Below, piece by piece: positions 49,867-57,621 of a stretch of DNA of 64,000 nt (the stretch's first letter is position 1; each line of letters starts with the position of its first letter). The position numbers and the translations under genes are program-made. The stretch is from the NCBI GenBank assembly GCA_045804965.1, contig JBJMMD010000050.1:1-64000 (forward strand). The letters are read 5' to 3'. The DNA is from CAVTUU01 sp045804965. Lineage in GTDB: Bacteria > Chloroflexota > Chloroflexia > Thermomicrobiales > UBA6265. The notes below the pieces were generated by a model, which saw nothing but the letters and a program-made list of their open reading frames with translations, did not search any database and was not told where the DNA came from.

Positions 49867-50499
49867 ATGGGAAGACCGAAGGAACACGACGAGCGCACGG
49901 CCGCCGCTCTCCTCGATGCCGCGGAACGCATCGCGGAGCAGAACGGCCTGGCGGCGCTGTCAGTGCGGCGCGTGGCGAACGAGGTTGGGACGACAACTCG
50001 GGCTGTCTACAGCCTCTTCGGTGCCAAGGAGGGGCTCGTGGGGGCACTCGGCGCGCGGGCTTTCGACCTTCTTGGGGCGTCGGTCGCTGCTCTGCCAACG
50101 ACGGATGATCCCGCCGCCGACCTAGTTCGGGCCGGACTCGTCTTTCGCGGCTTCGCCAATAGGCATCCCGCCTTCTTCCGTCTCGCGGTGCAGCATATTG
50201 ACTTGTCCCCCGAGTCGGTCCATGCGTTCGCGGGTGCCGCGTTTCGGGCGCTCGACGTGCTTCGCGAGCGGGTGAGCCGGCTGGGCGACTCCGCCCATTT
50301 GGGCCATCGCCCACTCGACGCAGCTGTGTTGGAATTCCACGCGCTGTGTGAGGGATTGGCGACCCTTGAGGCACGCTGCTCCATCCCCGACGCGGACGCT
50401 GATCGCTATTGGCGCGACGCCCTGTCGGCACTCGTTCGCGGTTGGGAACGCGACGACGTCTGGCCGACCCAAGTGCCTTCGGTCACTAACGCCCCGTGA
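49867..50499 (+). CDS. TetR-family regulator
   Basis: A 210-residue protein from ATG 49867. The TetR helix-turn-helix is at about 10-55: RTAAALLDAAERIAEQNGLA, LSVRRVANEVGTTTRAVYSL, FGAKEGLVGALG. The C-terminal ligand domain (about 70-210) has FANRHPAFFRLAVQHIDLS and LEFHALCEGLATLEAR, typical of the WHG/TetR_C group. It should bind the palindrome upstream and repress itself and the hydrolase. Ligand unknown. There is no ribosome site of note. Confidence 0.9.
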   Translation: MGRPKEHDERTAAALLDAAERIAEQNGLAALSVRRVANEVGTTTRAVYSLFGAKEGLVGALGARAFDLLGASVAALPTTDDPAADLVRAGLVFRGFANRHPAFFRLAVQHIDLSPESVHAFAGAAFRALDVLRERVSRLGDSAHLGHRPLDAAVLEFHALCEGLATLEARCSIPDADADRYWRDALSALVRGWERDDVWPTQVPSVTNAP

Positions 50500-50541
50500 C
50501 CTACGCACCGGCGGTTTCCTCTCCCTCGCAAGATGAGGTGC

Positions 50542-51372
50542 CTACCGCTTCACCGCCTCCAACCCCTGCTCCTCACACCATCCCGTATAGTCGGCCTCGA
50601 TTTCCTCGGCCCAGACCGGTACGTCGATTTGACCCGCCAGATACTTCCCTTCGGCGAGCCGCTGCTTCCCGAAGACGTCACGCTGACGGATGTTCTCCGA
50701 ATGCAGCACGACCTCTGCCGCGAGGTGGGGGGGCACGAACGTGATCCCCTCGCGCGTGCCGAGGACAACATCGCCGGGCAGAACCGTCGCGTTCCCGATC
50801 CGGATCGGGATGTTCACCCCGACCAGCGTCACGTTCGCGATCGCCGAGGGGTCGACCCCACGGCAAAACACGGCGAAATCGGCCAGCTGTCGCACCCGCT
50901 CGTAGTCGCGGATGCCGCCGTGGATCACGATACCGGTCCGCGTCCGCGCCCGCGCGGCGGTGCCGAGGTTGTCGCCGATGAAGGTACCATCGCGGATCTT
51001 GCCGAAGAGATCGACCACGAGCACGTCATGTGGGCCGAGGCTATCGATCACCCAGTTGTTCTGGCTGCCGCGCCGCCCCTCCGCCGCGCCGATTTCTTGC
51101 ACGATCTGATGGAGATCGGGCCGGTGCGGCACCATCATCGCCGTCACCGCCCGCCCGGTGAGCACGAGGTCCGGGTGCAGGTTCAGCCAATTCCCCTCGA
51201 ACTGGAAGTAGTAGCCGTGCGTCTTTTCGATGACGCCCCAAGCCTCGTCGTTGGTAACCAACCGCATCCGCTCGAGGATGTCCTCAGCGACCTTCGGCCG
51301 CCCATCTTCCAGCCGCTCGCCCTCCCACGGTGCCGTCAGCGCCGCCACCCGCTCCGGTGCATTGAAAATCAT
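50542..51372 (-). CDS. RraA/HMG-aldolase-like family protein
   Basis: A 276-residue protein, ATG 51372 (GTG 51387 possible). It has the RraA fold pattern: PHDVLVVDLFGKIRDGTFIG, then DNLGTAARARTRTGIVIHGG, IRDYERVRQLADFAVFCRG (substrate Arg/Asp), PGDVVLGTREGITFVPPHLA. The G-x-R-D stretch is diagnostic. RraA-like proteins in this size class are aldolases or decarboxylases acting on 4-hydroxy-4-methyl-2-oxoglutarate-type acids, or have no enzymatic role. It has an unusual 70-residue N-terminal extension. Confidence 0.85.
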   Translation of the reverse strand: MIFNAPERVAALTAPWEGERLEDGRPKVAEDILERMRLVTNDEAWGVIEKTHGYYFQFEGNWLNLHPDLVLTGRAVTAMMVPHRPDLHQIVQEIGAAEGRRGSQNNWVIDSLGPHDVLVVDLFGKIRDGTFIGDNLGTAARARTRTGIVIHGGIRDYERVRQLADFAVFCRGVDPSAIANVTLVGVNIPIRIGNATVLPGDVVLGTREGITFVPPHLAAEVVLHSENIRQRDVFGKQRLAEGKYLAGQIDVPVWAEEIEADYTGWCEEQGLEAVKR

Positions 51373-51433
51373 CCCCCACCCCCTCACCTCGTTCCCAATT
51401 TCGACCGCCGAATTGTACGGGGAATGGACTGGG

Positions 51434-51946
51434 TTACTCCGTAAGGATTTGTCGTGCCACGCTCAGCATGAGGCAAAGTGTCATTGGTTCGCTGGGTGAT
51501 TCCAAAAAACCTTTGGAGATATAGAGCCTCTTTGTTTCTTCTGATATGGCATCGACCACGATCGCTTTGATTCCGGCTATTTCCGCAGCTTGGAGCACCC
51601 GAAGAACGGCATCCCGCAATAACTCCGACCCAATTCCATCGTTCTGGTATCTGTGATCGACAGCCAAACGTCCCAAGACCATCACTGGAATCGGGTTAGG
51701 CATGTTGCGTCGCAAACGATTAGGAGCATTGATGTGGGCGATAGCCCCATTCGCGAGACAGTAATAGCCAACGACACTATCGCCGTCACAGACCACGTAT
51801 GTGCGTGAGGCGTTGTTTCCTTCATCCTTGAGTGCCCGCCGCTTCAGCCAATCATCGAGGGTCGGCACCCCGCAATTGAATTGTTCGACGTCGTGGCTTA
51901 TGAGAAGACGGCTTGGAGCCGTTAGTTCTTTGAACCTCATTCCCAA
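51434..51946 (-). CDS. GNAT toxin (TacT/AtaT-like)
   Basis: A 170-residue GNAT protein, start at 51946 overlapping the antitoxin gene by ten bases. It opens with HDVEQFNCGVPTLDDWLKRR, the hallmark of the toxin GNATs that acetylate aminoacyl-tRNA. The acetyl-CoA loop is HRYQNDGIGSELLRDA (Q/R-x-x-G-x-G/A), then IKAIVVDAISEETKRLYISK, GFLESPSEPMTLCLML. The Tyr for catalysis is likely in LYISKGF. It is lower in GC than its surroundings, consistent with transfer. Confidence 0.92.
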   Translation of the reverse strand: MGMRFKELTAPSRLLISHDVEQFNCGVPTLDDWLKRRALKDEGNNASRTYVVCDGDSVVGYYCLANGAIAHINAPNRLRRNMPNPIPVMVLGRLAVDHRYQNDGIGSELLRDAVLRVLQAAEIAGIKAIVVDAISEETKRLYISKGFLESPSEPMTLCLMLSVARQILTE

Positions 51947-52230
51947 CGAGCTTTGCGCACCAAGAGTTTGCGCAGCGCATCAGATGGCGGAGGCGGATTA
52001 TCGAGCATCGCCTGGAACTGTTCGAATGCCTCGTCGTCAAGCAAGAAAAGAGTCCGGTCAAGCAAGACATCCGTAGCCTCGCGGTAGGCTACTTCCAGCA
52101 TGAATTCGGAACGGCTCTTGCCCAGAATTTGAGCAGCCTGATCAATGAGGTTCCGCTGTTGACGGCTAGCCCTGATATTGATTGCCTGATCGCGTGTTGA
52201 AGTTCGTTGTGACGCCTGTGCCTGTGCCAT
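51937..52230 (-). CDS. DUF1778 (TacA-like) antitoxin
   Basis: A 97-residue ribbon-helix-helix antitoxin from ATG 52230. The strand and two helices are NIRASRQQRNLIDQAAQILG, KSRSEFMLEVAYREATDVLL, then the toxin-binding tail FLLDDEAFEQFQAMLDNPPP, SDALRKLLVRKARWE. The family neutralises the GNAT toxin and represses the operon. It is upstream of and overlaps the toxin gene, as usual. Confidence 0.93.
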   Translation of the reverse strand: MAQAQASQRTSTRDQAINIRASRQQRNLIDQAAQILGKSRSEFMLEVAYREATDVLLDRTLFLLDDEAFEQFQAMLDNPPPPSDALRKLLVRKARWE

Positions 52231-52291
52231 TGTGGTTGCCTAACCGCTGTGCTGCTTTCTCCATAGATGCGCTACCACCAGAATATATCGA

Positions 52292-52322
52292 TGTATAGCA
52301 AATGTCTACACACGAATGTCAA
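52292..52322 (-). promoter_or_regulatory. Toxin-antitoxin promoter and operator candidate
   Basis: Minus strand TTGACA (52322-52317) and TATACA (52297-52292) with a 19-base spacer, 60 bases before the antitoxin ATG. The -10 overlaps TATATCGATGTATA (52284-52297), a near-palindrome suited to the ribbon-helix-helix antitoxin. Confidence 0.45.
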
Positions 52323-52442
52323 TCGGACGCGAGGGCGCCGATTCATACTCGTGAAACCGCTCCCATGACTTCGTGGCGAGCTATATTGACATTGTTGATC
52401 AACTACTGTAGATTAGCCCCCACAACGAAATACCGTACACCG

Positions 52443-52551
52443 CTCTCATCCAGAGGGGCAGAGGGATCGGCCCGATGAAGCCCCAGCAACCCCCCGGCGT
52501 CGTAGCCGGGAAGGTGCTAAGTCCGACAGTTCACGAGCTGGGAGATGAGGG
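52443..52551 (+). ncRNA. SAM-I riboswitch (S-box)
   Basis: The aptamer has P1 (CTCATC 52445-52450 with GATGAG 52544-52549), the conserved AGAGGGATCGGCCCGATGAA, GCAACC, GGTGCTAAGTCC core and a GC-rich P3 (CCCCGGC...GCCGGG). All conserved S-box elements are present in order. It is on the plus strand 277 bases before the ABC importer genes and should lower their expression when SAM is high. Confidence 0.95.
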
Positions 52552-52592
52552 GCGATGACGTCGCCAGCTTCTGCTCGCGCGATGGTTGTCTT

Positions 52593-52626
52593 CCCTCGTC
52601 CCTACCGGACGGGGGTTCTTGTTTCC
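52593..52626 (+). terminator. Riboswitch expression-platform terminator candidate
   Basis: CCCTCGTCC (52593-52601) can pair with GGACGGGGG (52607-52615), with one bulged base, and is followed by TTCTTGTTT. It lies 42 bases after the aptamer, where a SAM-I terminator is expected. Confidence 0.55.
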
Positions 52627-52627
52627 C

Positions 52628-52818
52628 GCTCCTTCGTTCTGAGCTTGTCGAGGGATTTCGCTCTCAGCAACAGCTAGGTCGCGAACGGCGAGAATCTTCG
52701 CTTCCCTCACAATGACAAAGGTGGGCTCGGGATGACGAGGGAAAAGCGCAAAGGATGACGTGCTCAGCCTTGGAAGGGCTTCGTTACGTTTAGCCCGGGC
52801 CTTTAGCCCCGGGCGGTG
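52628..52818. repeat. Mixed repeat block
   Basis: GTTCTGAGCTTGTCGAGGG (52635-52655), further CTTCCCTCACAATGACAAAGG-type copies, CCTTGGAAGGGCTTCG and the hairpin CCCGGGCCTTTAGCCCCGGG, just before the ATPase ribosome site. Confidence 0.65.
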
Positions 52819-52827
52819 GGAAGGGTC

Positions 52828-53610
52828 ATGGCCGTCACCGTTTCGCTCGCCGGGGTCAGCAAACACTTCCAACAGCGGCCGCAACCGTTGCCGGTGCTGC
52901 AGCAGATCGACCTGCAAATCCGCGCCGGTGAGTTCGTCGCCATCCTCGGTCCCAGCGGCTGCGGCAAATCGACGCTGCTCCGCCTCCTCGCCGGTCTCGA
53001 TCATCCGTCGGATGGCGAGGTCCGCCTCGGCGGGCAGGTGGTGACCGAAGCCGATCCCCGCTCCGCCGTCGTCTTCCAGGAACCGCGGCTCTTCCCGTGG
53101 AAATCGGTCGCCGCCAATATCGCCGTCGGCACGCGCCGGCTCGACAAGAAACCGTCCCCGGATGAGCTGTTGCAGCTCGTTGGCCTGACCGGTTTCGGCC
53201 CCAGCTATCCCTATCAACTCTCTGGAGGCATGGCGCAGCGAGCCGCGCTCGCCCGCGCCCTCATCGGTCAGCCCGGCGTGCTCCTCTTGGACGAACCCTT
53301 CGCCTCGCTGGATGCACTGACCCGAATGCACATGCAGGATCTCCTCACCGATGTCCACGCCCGGTTGCAGCCGACCGTGGTCATGGTCACGCACGATGTC
53401 GACGAGGCAATCTACCTCGCCGATCGGGTGGTGATCATGAGTCACCGGCCCGCGACCGTGACCGCGATCCGGCAGCTGCGGCAACCGCGGCCCCGGCAAC
53501 GGGGGGATGCCGCCTTCGCCCTTTTGCGGGCGGAGATCCTGACCTTCTTCGGCTTCTGTACGCACCCCGCCACCCCAGATGCGGGCGGAGAGGCGGGTGA
53601 GGTCGCGTAA
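52828..53610 (+). CDS. ABC transporter ATPase (sulfonate/taurine/nitrate type)
   Basis: A 260-residue ATPase. ATG 52828 follows GGGAAGGG; an earlier in-frame start adds four residues. Walker A is GPSGCGKSTLL (about 42), Q-loop VFQEPRLFPW, signature LSGGMAQRAALARAL, Walker B VLLLDEPFASLDALT, H-loop TVVMVTHDVDEA. The sequence QEPRLFPW is typical of SsuB/TauB/NrtD. It powers import of a small sulfur or nitrogen compound. First gene after the SAM-I riboswitch, so a sulfur source is the better guess. Confidence 0.93.
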   Translation: MAVTVSLAGVSKHFQQRPQPLPVLQQIDLQIRAGEFVAILGPSGCGKSTLLRLLAGLDHPSDGEVRLGGQVVTEADPRSAVVFQEPRLFPWKSVAANIAVGTRRLDKKPSPDELLQLVGLTGFGPSYPYQLSGGMAQRAALARALIGQPGVLLLDEPFASLDALTRMHMQDLLTDVHARLQPTVVMVTHDVDEAIYLADRVVIMSHRPATVTAIRQLRQPRPRQRGDAAFALLRAEILTFFGFCTHPATPDAGGEAGEVA

Positions 53611-53672
53611 ATGAATTCGTCATCCCGAACTTCAGTCGTTCACCACCAAGCAGGTGCATGAAAGGAACGCGC

Positions 53673-54686
53673 ATGAGGAATCGTTGGCTCTCGCTCGTCA
53701 CTCTGGGCGCATTGCTCATCCCGCTCGTCCTCGGTCTGACCGTGGCGTCCCGCCCGGCCGCGGCCCAAGACAAGCCGGACAAGATTCGCCTCGACTACGC
53801 CTATTACAACCCGAGCAGCTTGATCCTGAAGAAATTTGGCTGGCTGGAAGAGGACCTCAAGGCCGACGGCGTCGACGTCGCATGGACGCTCAGCGCCGGC
53901 AGCAACAAGGCGAACGAGTTCCTCCGCTCCGAGGCGATCGATTTCGGGTCGACCGCGGGCGCGGCCGCGCTCCTGGCCAAAGCCAACGGCTCGCCAATCG
54001 AGGCGGTCTACATCTTCTCGAAGCCGGAATGGACCGCCCTCGTCGTGCCCAAGGATTCGACCATCACCTCGCTCGATCAGTTGAAGGGGAAGAAGATCGC
54101 CGCCACCAAAGGCACCGACCCCTACTTCTTCCTCCTCCGCTCGCTGGAGTCGGTGGGGCTGAAGCAGAGCGATGTCGAGATCGTCAACCTCCAACACGCC
54201 GATGGCAAAACCGCGCTCGAGCGGGGTGATGTCGACGCCTGGGCGGGACTCGATCCATTCATGGCGCAGACGGAACTCGAAGCCGGTTCGAAGCTGCTCT
54301 ATCGCAACATCGATTTCAACAGCTACGGCTTCCTCAACGCCCGCCAGGACTTCGTCGAGAAGTATCCGGCGTACGTAACCCGCGTATTGGCGCAATACGA
54401 GCGGGCGCGGCAGTGGATTCTCGACCACCCGGACGAAGCGGCGCAGATTCTGGCCGACGAGGCGAAGCTGTCGCTCGGCGTCGCTAAGAAAGAACTGGTC
54501 GAACGCACCAAGCTCGACATCAGCCCTGTTCCAGGTGCAGACCAGACCAAGGTGCTGGAAACGGTGATCCCGATCTTCCAGTCCGAGAACCAGCTCACGC
54601 CCGGGGCGGATGCCCAGAAGGCGTTGGATGAACTCTACGATCCCCAGTACATCGAAGGGGTCGTGGCCCACGAAACCGGAAGCTAG
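53673..54686 (+). CDS. ABC importer substrate-binding protein (SsuA/TauA-like)
   Basis: A 337-residue exported protein. ATG 53673 is seven bases behind AAAGGA; 53658 is also possible. Signal peptide about 1-31 (LVTLGALLIPLVLGLTVASR, cleaved after AAAQ). The NMT1/SsuA-type fold: LDYAYYNPSSLILKKFGWLE, SAGSNKANEFLRSEAIDFGS, TAGAAALLAKANGSPIEAVY, KDSTITSLDQLKGKKIAATK and GDVDAWAGLDPFMAQTELEA. Aliphatic sulfonate, taurine or nitrate are the family's usual ligands. Membrane-anchored or free periplasmic form is unclear; no lipobox Cys. Confidence 0.92.
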   Translation: MRNRWLSLVTLGALLIPLVLGLTVASRPAAAQDKPDKIRLDYAYYNPSSLILKKFGWLEEDLKADGVDVAWTLSAGSNKANEFLRSEAIDFGSTAGAAALLAKANGSPIEAVYIFSKPEWTALVVPKDSTITSLDQLKGKKIAATKGTDPYFFLLRSLESVGLKQSDVEIVNLQHADGKTALERGDVDAWAGLDPFMAQTELEAGSKLLYRNIDFNSYGFLNARQDFVEKYPAYVTRVLAQYERARQWILDHPDEAAQILADEAKLSLGVAKKELVERTKLDISPVPGADQTKVLETVIPIFQSENQLTPGADAQKALDELYDPQYIEGVVAHETGS

Positions 54687-54799
54687 GCTTCCCGTCGTCG
54701 CCCGAGACGGCCCTGCGCGCAGGGGAATAATCGGGTGCCACTCCTCCAAACGTGCCGGCTGCCAGGTCTCTGCCCATCGCCCTCGGCAGCCGGCATGGA

Positions 54800-54915
54800 G
54801 GATGAAATCCTCCGTCATTCCGAGCGAAGTCGAGGAACTCTGTCTCCTCGCGAGAAGCCCTTTGGATAAGCCAGATGCTTCGACAGGCTCAGCATGACGG
54901 TGTGACAAGGGCGGC
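54800..54915. repeat. CATTCCGAG-type repeat
   Basis: GTCATTCCGAGCGAAGTCGA at 54815-54835 and TTCGACAGGCTCAGCATGAC at 54879-54898, inverted copies of the same family, then AAGGGCGGCTTAGCCGCCTTTTTT (54908-54931), which has a stem GGCGGC-TTA-GCCGCC followed by six T and could terminate the transcript. The rest of the 438-base gap to 55124 is unassigned. Confidence 0.65.
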
Positions 54916-55124
54916 TTAGCCGCCTTTTTTCCATGAGGAGCGTGGTGGGGAGAAACTTCCATACGGCAACGACGCCCGGGGCTGAATCTACCCAGAGGGA
55001 AGGCTACGACCCACCAGCCCTTCCAAGGCAGAGAACGAAGAGGCGAAGGCGGGTGCTTGTAGGGGCGCGGCAACAGCGTGTGGTCGTGGGACAAGGATTG
55101 CTAAAGGACGAGAGGACGGCGAGC

Positions 55125-55958
55125 ATGAATCATGATGGCCTACCGCGGTCGCTGACGCGCTGGTCGGTGCCGACCATGCGTCGGTTGGCCTTCCCCTCGC
55201 CGCGGATTTTGCTCAAGCTGGTTGTGCCGCTGTTGTTGCTCGGCTTGTGGCAACTGCTCGTCGAACGGGAGGTCTACAGCCGCGGCCAGCTGCCCGCCCC
55301 GCTGGACGTCATCCGCGCGGGCCAGCAGCTCTATCAGACCGACAACCTCTGGCCCCATTTCCAGGCCAGCATCGAGCGCGTGTTCAAAGGGTTTTTCCTC
55401 GGCAGCGCGATCGCGATCATCCTCGGCATGTTGGTCGGTCTCTCGCGCACTGCCGATGAGATGCTCTCGCCGACGATCAACGCGATCCGGGCGATTCCCT
55501 CGCTCGCCTGGGTGCCGCTCCTCATCCTCTGGATGGGGATCACCGAGCAGCCGAAGATTACGCTGATTGCGATCGGCGTCTTCTTCCCCGTGTTCGCAAA
55601 CCTGGTCAGTGGTATCCACCAGGTCGACCGCAAGCTGGTCGAAGCTGCGCACGCCTACGGTCTGCGCGGGTTCTCCCTCGCCTGGCAAGTGCTGTTGCCC
55701 GCCTCCCTCCCGTCGCTCTTCACCGGTCTCCGGCTGGGGCTGGCACAAGGCTGGCTGTTCCTGGTCGCCGCCGAGCTGACCGGCGCCTTCGCCGGCTTCG
55801 GGTTTCTCCTCATCGACGCCGAAAACTCCGGGCGCGCCGACATCATCGTCTTCAGCATCATCTGCCTCGCCCTGTTGGGCAAAACCACCGACTGGCTCCT
55901 CCAGCTCGTCGAACACCGCTGCCTGCGCTGGTCGGATAGTTACGGGAAGGGGAGGTAG
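55125..55958 (+). CDS. ABC importer permease (SsuC/TauC-like)
   Basis: A 277-residue membrane protein. ATG 55125 follows GAGAGGA; upstream extensions lie in repeats. Six predicted helices: LKLVVPLLLLGLWQLLV, FKGFFLGSAIAIILGMLVGL, LIAIGVFFPVFANLVSGI, LSPTINAIRAIPSLAWVPLL, and others. The EAA loop that docks the ATPase is VEAAHAYGLRGFSLAWQVLL (E-A-A---G). It completes the importer begun by the ATPase and binding protein; the 438-base gap with a terminator-like stem before it hints at uneven expression. Confidence 0.93.
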   Translation: MNHDGLPRSLTRWSVPTMRRLAFPSPRILLKLVVPLLLLGLWQLLVEREVYSRGQLPAPLDVIRAGQQLYQTDNLWPHFQASIERVFKGFFLGSAIAIILGMLVGLSRTADEMLSPTINAIRAIPSLAWVPLLILWMGITEQPKITLIAIGVFFPVFANLVSGIHQVDRKLVEAAHAYGLRGFSLAWQVLLPASLPSLFTGLRLGLAQGWLFLVAAELTGAFAGFGFLLIDAENSGRADIIVFSIICLALLGKTTDWLLQLVEHRCLRWSDSYGKGR

Positions 55959-55994
55959 GGAAACACAACGGATAAGCGGGCCGAGCTCGTGAGA

Positions 55995-56519
55995 CTATTG
56001 CAGGGGTTTTTCGAATGCGATCAATTCCTCGCCCTGCGCTGTTGTGATGAGCCGTGTCCGTATAAACCGGGCACGTTCGGGAACGCCAAGCGAGTTGCGA
56101 TTGTCCGGATGAACTCGAATGAGTGCAGTGGTGAATCGCTTTTCCTTCAGAAACTCTGTCAGGAGTAGTACTGCCCTCGTTGCGTATCCCTTTCCCCGAG
56201 CAAATGGATACACATTGTATGAAATGTTTACATTTCCCTCATTCAATCCATCGATGGCTTCCGGGTTTGAATTCGCCTCTGTCATTCCCACCAGCTTGTT
56301 TTCCATTACATCAAATATTGCGAACGTGAGGACCGGACCATCGTTCTCCCATGACTCCAATCCTCTCAAAATCCAATCCTTTACTGTGTCGATTGAACTT
56401 ATTCCGCCACTTAGCCACTTGATGTTTTCCTCATCATCACCCGCGAGATGTTCTCCAGCGTAGTCCAGCTTGAAGGGGACAAGCCGAACAACTCCGTCTG
56501 TCAATTCAATTTCTTTCAT
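55995..56519 (-). CDS. GNAT N-acetyltransferase (RimJ/RimL-like), low GC
   Basis: A 174-residue protein, ATG 56519; the frame continues upstream to 56573 into a luciferase-like remnant. GNAT pattern of the RimJ type: LVPFKLDYAGEHLAGDDEEN, FAIFDVMENKLVGMTEANSN, NISYNVYPFARGKGYATRAV (R-x-x-G-x-A), RFTTALIRVHPDNRNSLGVP. The usual GF(V/K) after NxxSxxV is changed to VPERARFIRT. It is clearly poorer in GC than neighbours, so it is probably imported. Substrate unknown. Confidence 0.88.
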   Translation of the reverse strand: MKEIELTDGVVRLVPFKLDYAGEHLAGDDEENIKWLSGGISSIDTVKDWILRGLESWENDGPVLTFAIFDVMENKLVGMTEANSNPEAIDGLNEGNVNISYNVYPFARGKGYATRAVLLLTEFLKEKRFTTALIRVHPDNRNSLGVPERARFIRTRLITTAQGEELIAFEKPLQ

Positions 56520-56610
56520 ACCGCAGGTATACCTGAGCTCCTTCACCGCCGGGGCGATCTCTTCGATGAACATCTGTAGATGCAGGGAGGTGAGACGCCA
56601 CGAAACTGCT
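56520..56610 (-). pseudogene. Possible luciferase-like monooxygenase C-terminal remnant
   Basis: In frame with the GNAT gene, the codons before it read LTSLHLQMFIEEIAPAVKEL. The broken monooxygenase 1 kb away ends APRLRMFIEEITPVVTERV. The shared MFIEEI-x-PxV strongly suggests a duplicate tail, cut by the acquired GNAT gene. Very short, so tentative. Confidence 0.4.
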
Positions 56611-56657
56611 GCCGGCCTCGCCTGAGCCCTGGAGATGTTTGCTGAAGTGGGGAGTCC

Positions 56658-57404
56658 CTAAAAAACCAGCGAGGGAAGTTCCTTCAGAGTGCGTATCGTG
56701 AGGACATCTTCTCGTTCGGTGTCCCCATCGCGATCAAGAAGAATTGGATCGATCCCCGCGCTCCTTGCCCCCATCACATCATCGTCATAGTCATCGCCTA
56801 CATGGACGGCCTCTTCAGGTAGCCTCCCTAATTGCTGCAAAGCTAACTCGAAGATCTGTGACTGAGGCTTTGCACAGCCAACGTGGACCGAACCGACGAT
56901 CGCAGAGAAAAACTGCGCGACTCCTAGTCGCTTTGCCTCCACTGCTTGCTGCCATCCATTCGAGACTATCGCCAGGTCAAACCCGTGAGCGCGCAGCGCC
57001 TCGAGGACCTCGCGCACTTCGGGGTAGAGGGAGGGCCGCCACTGCTCGAAGGCTCGATGGATCGTCTCCATAATCCGACCACTGGGGTCTGAGAGGTTCA
57101 GAATTCGCAAGAGTTCTTTGTCCTGCTGGTCGAAATGGGCCTGTATTTGGGCCTCGGTTGCGCCACGGCCGTCGGACTCAAACACTCGCCACTTCTGAGC
57201 ATAGACCGGTCGAAGCGTTTCATAGCATCTTCTTAATTCTTGCTCGTCAACATCGACACCTGCACACTTGATCGCCTGAAGGAGAACCAAAGCAGGATCG
57301 TGCGCGTGCTTCTTGAAATGGAGGAAGACAGGGTCGTAATTCCATTGCCAGAGGGTGAGACTCGCATCAAACAAGACCGCCTTGTATTTCACCGCGTTTC
57401 TCAT
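56658..57404 (-). CDS. HAD-superfamily hydrolase (HDHD3/DREG-2-like)
   Basis: A 248-residue protein from ATG 57404; GTG 57392 is an alternative. Motif I is AVLFDASLTLW: the nucleophile Asp is present but the usual second Asp is Ser, as in FDAxGTL subgroups. Cap helices occupy about 25-110, motif II is AIVSNGW, motif III Lys in CAKPQSQIFELAL, motif IV HVGDDYDDDVMGARSAGI. A phosphatase of unknown substrate. Lower GC here than average. Confidence 0.88.
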   Translation of the reverse strand: MRNAVKYKAVLFDASLTLWQWNYDPVFLHFKKHAHDPALVLLQAIKCAGVDVDEQELRRCYETLRPVYAQKWRVFESDGRGATEAQIQAHFDQQDKELLRILNLSDPSGRIMETIHRAFEQWRPSLYPEVREVLEALRAHGFDLAIVSNGWQQAVEAKRLGVAQFFSAIVGSVHVGCAKPQSQIFELALQQLGRLPEEAVHVGDDYDDDVMGARSAGIDPILLDRDGDTEREDVLTIRTLKELPSLVF

Positions 57405-57621
57405 CCCCTACGCGCTCTCAGTATACCGAGAGGCTATCCACTCCCGAATTAGGCACTCCTTACTGATGTGCTCGCTCGGCGGCTGAGTGCATGCCTTCTC
57501 AATGCGCGCGGAAGGTCTCTACGACTCGCCGTACTGAGCCCCGCAGGGATTTCGCGGTCTTAGCGGGGAAGGGTCATTTCAACCTGGCGTCGCGGCCGAG
57601 CCGTGTGGATCGTTGAGCTCG

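Noticed and set aside
54933..55124. N-terminal extension of the permease gene
   Set aside because: Residues are Arg/Pro-rich translation of intergenic sequence; ATG 55125 has a ribosome site and fits family length.
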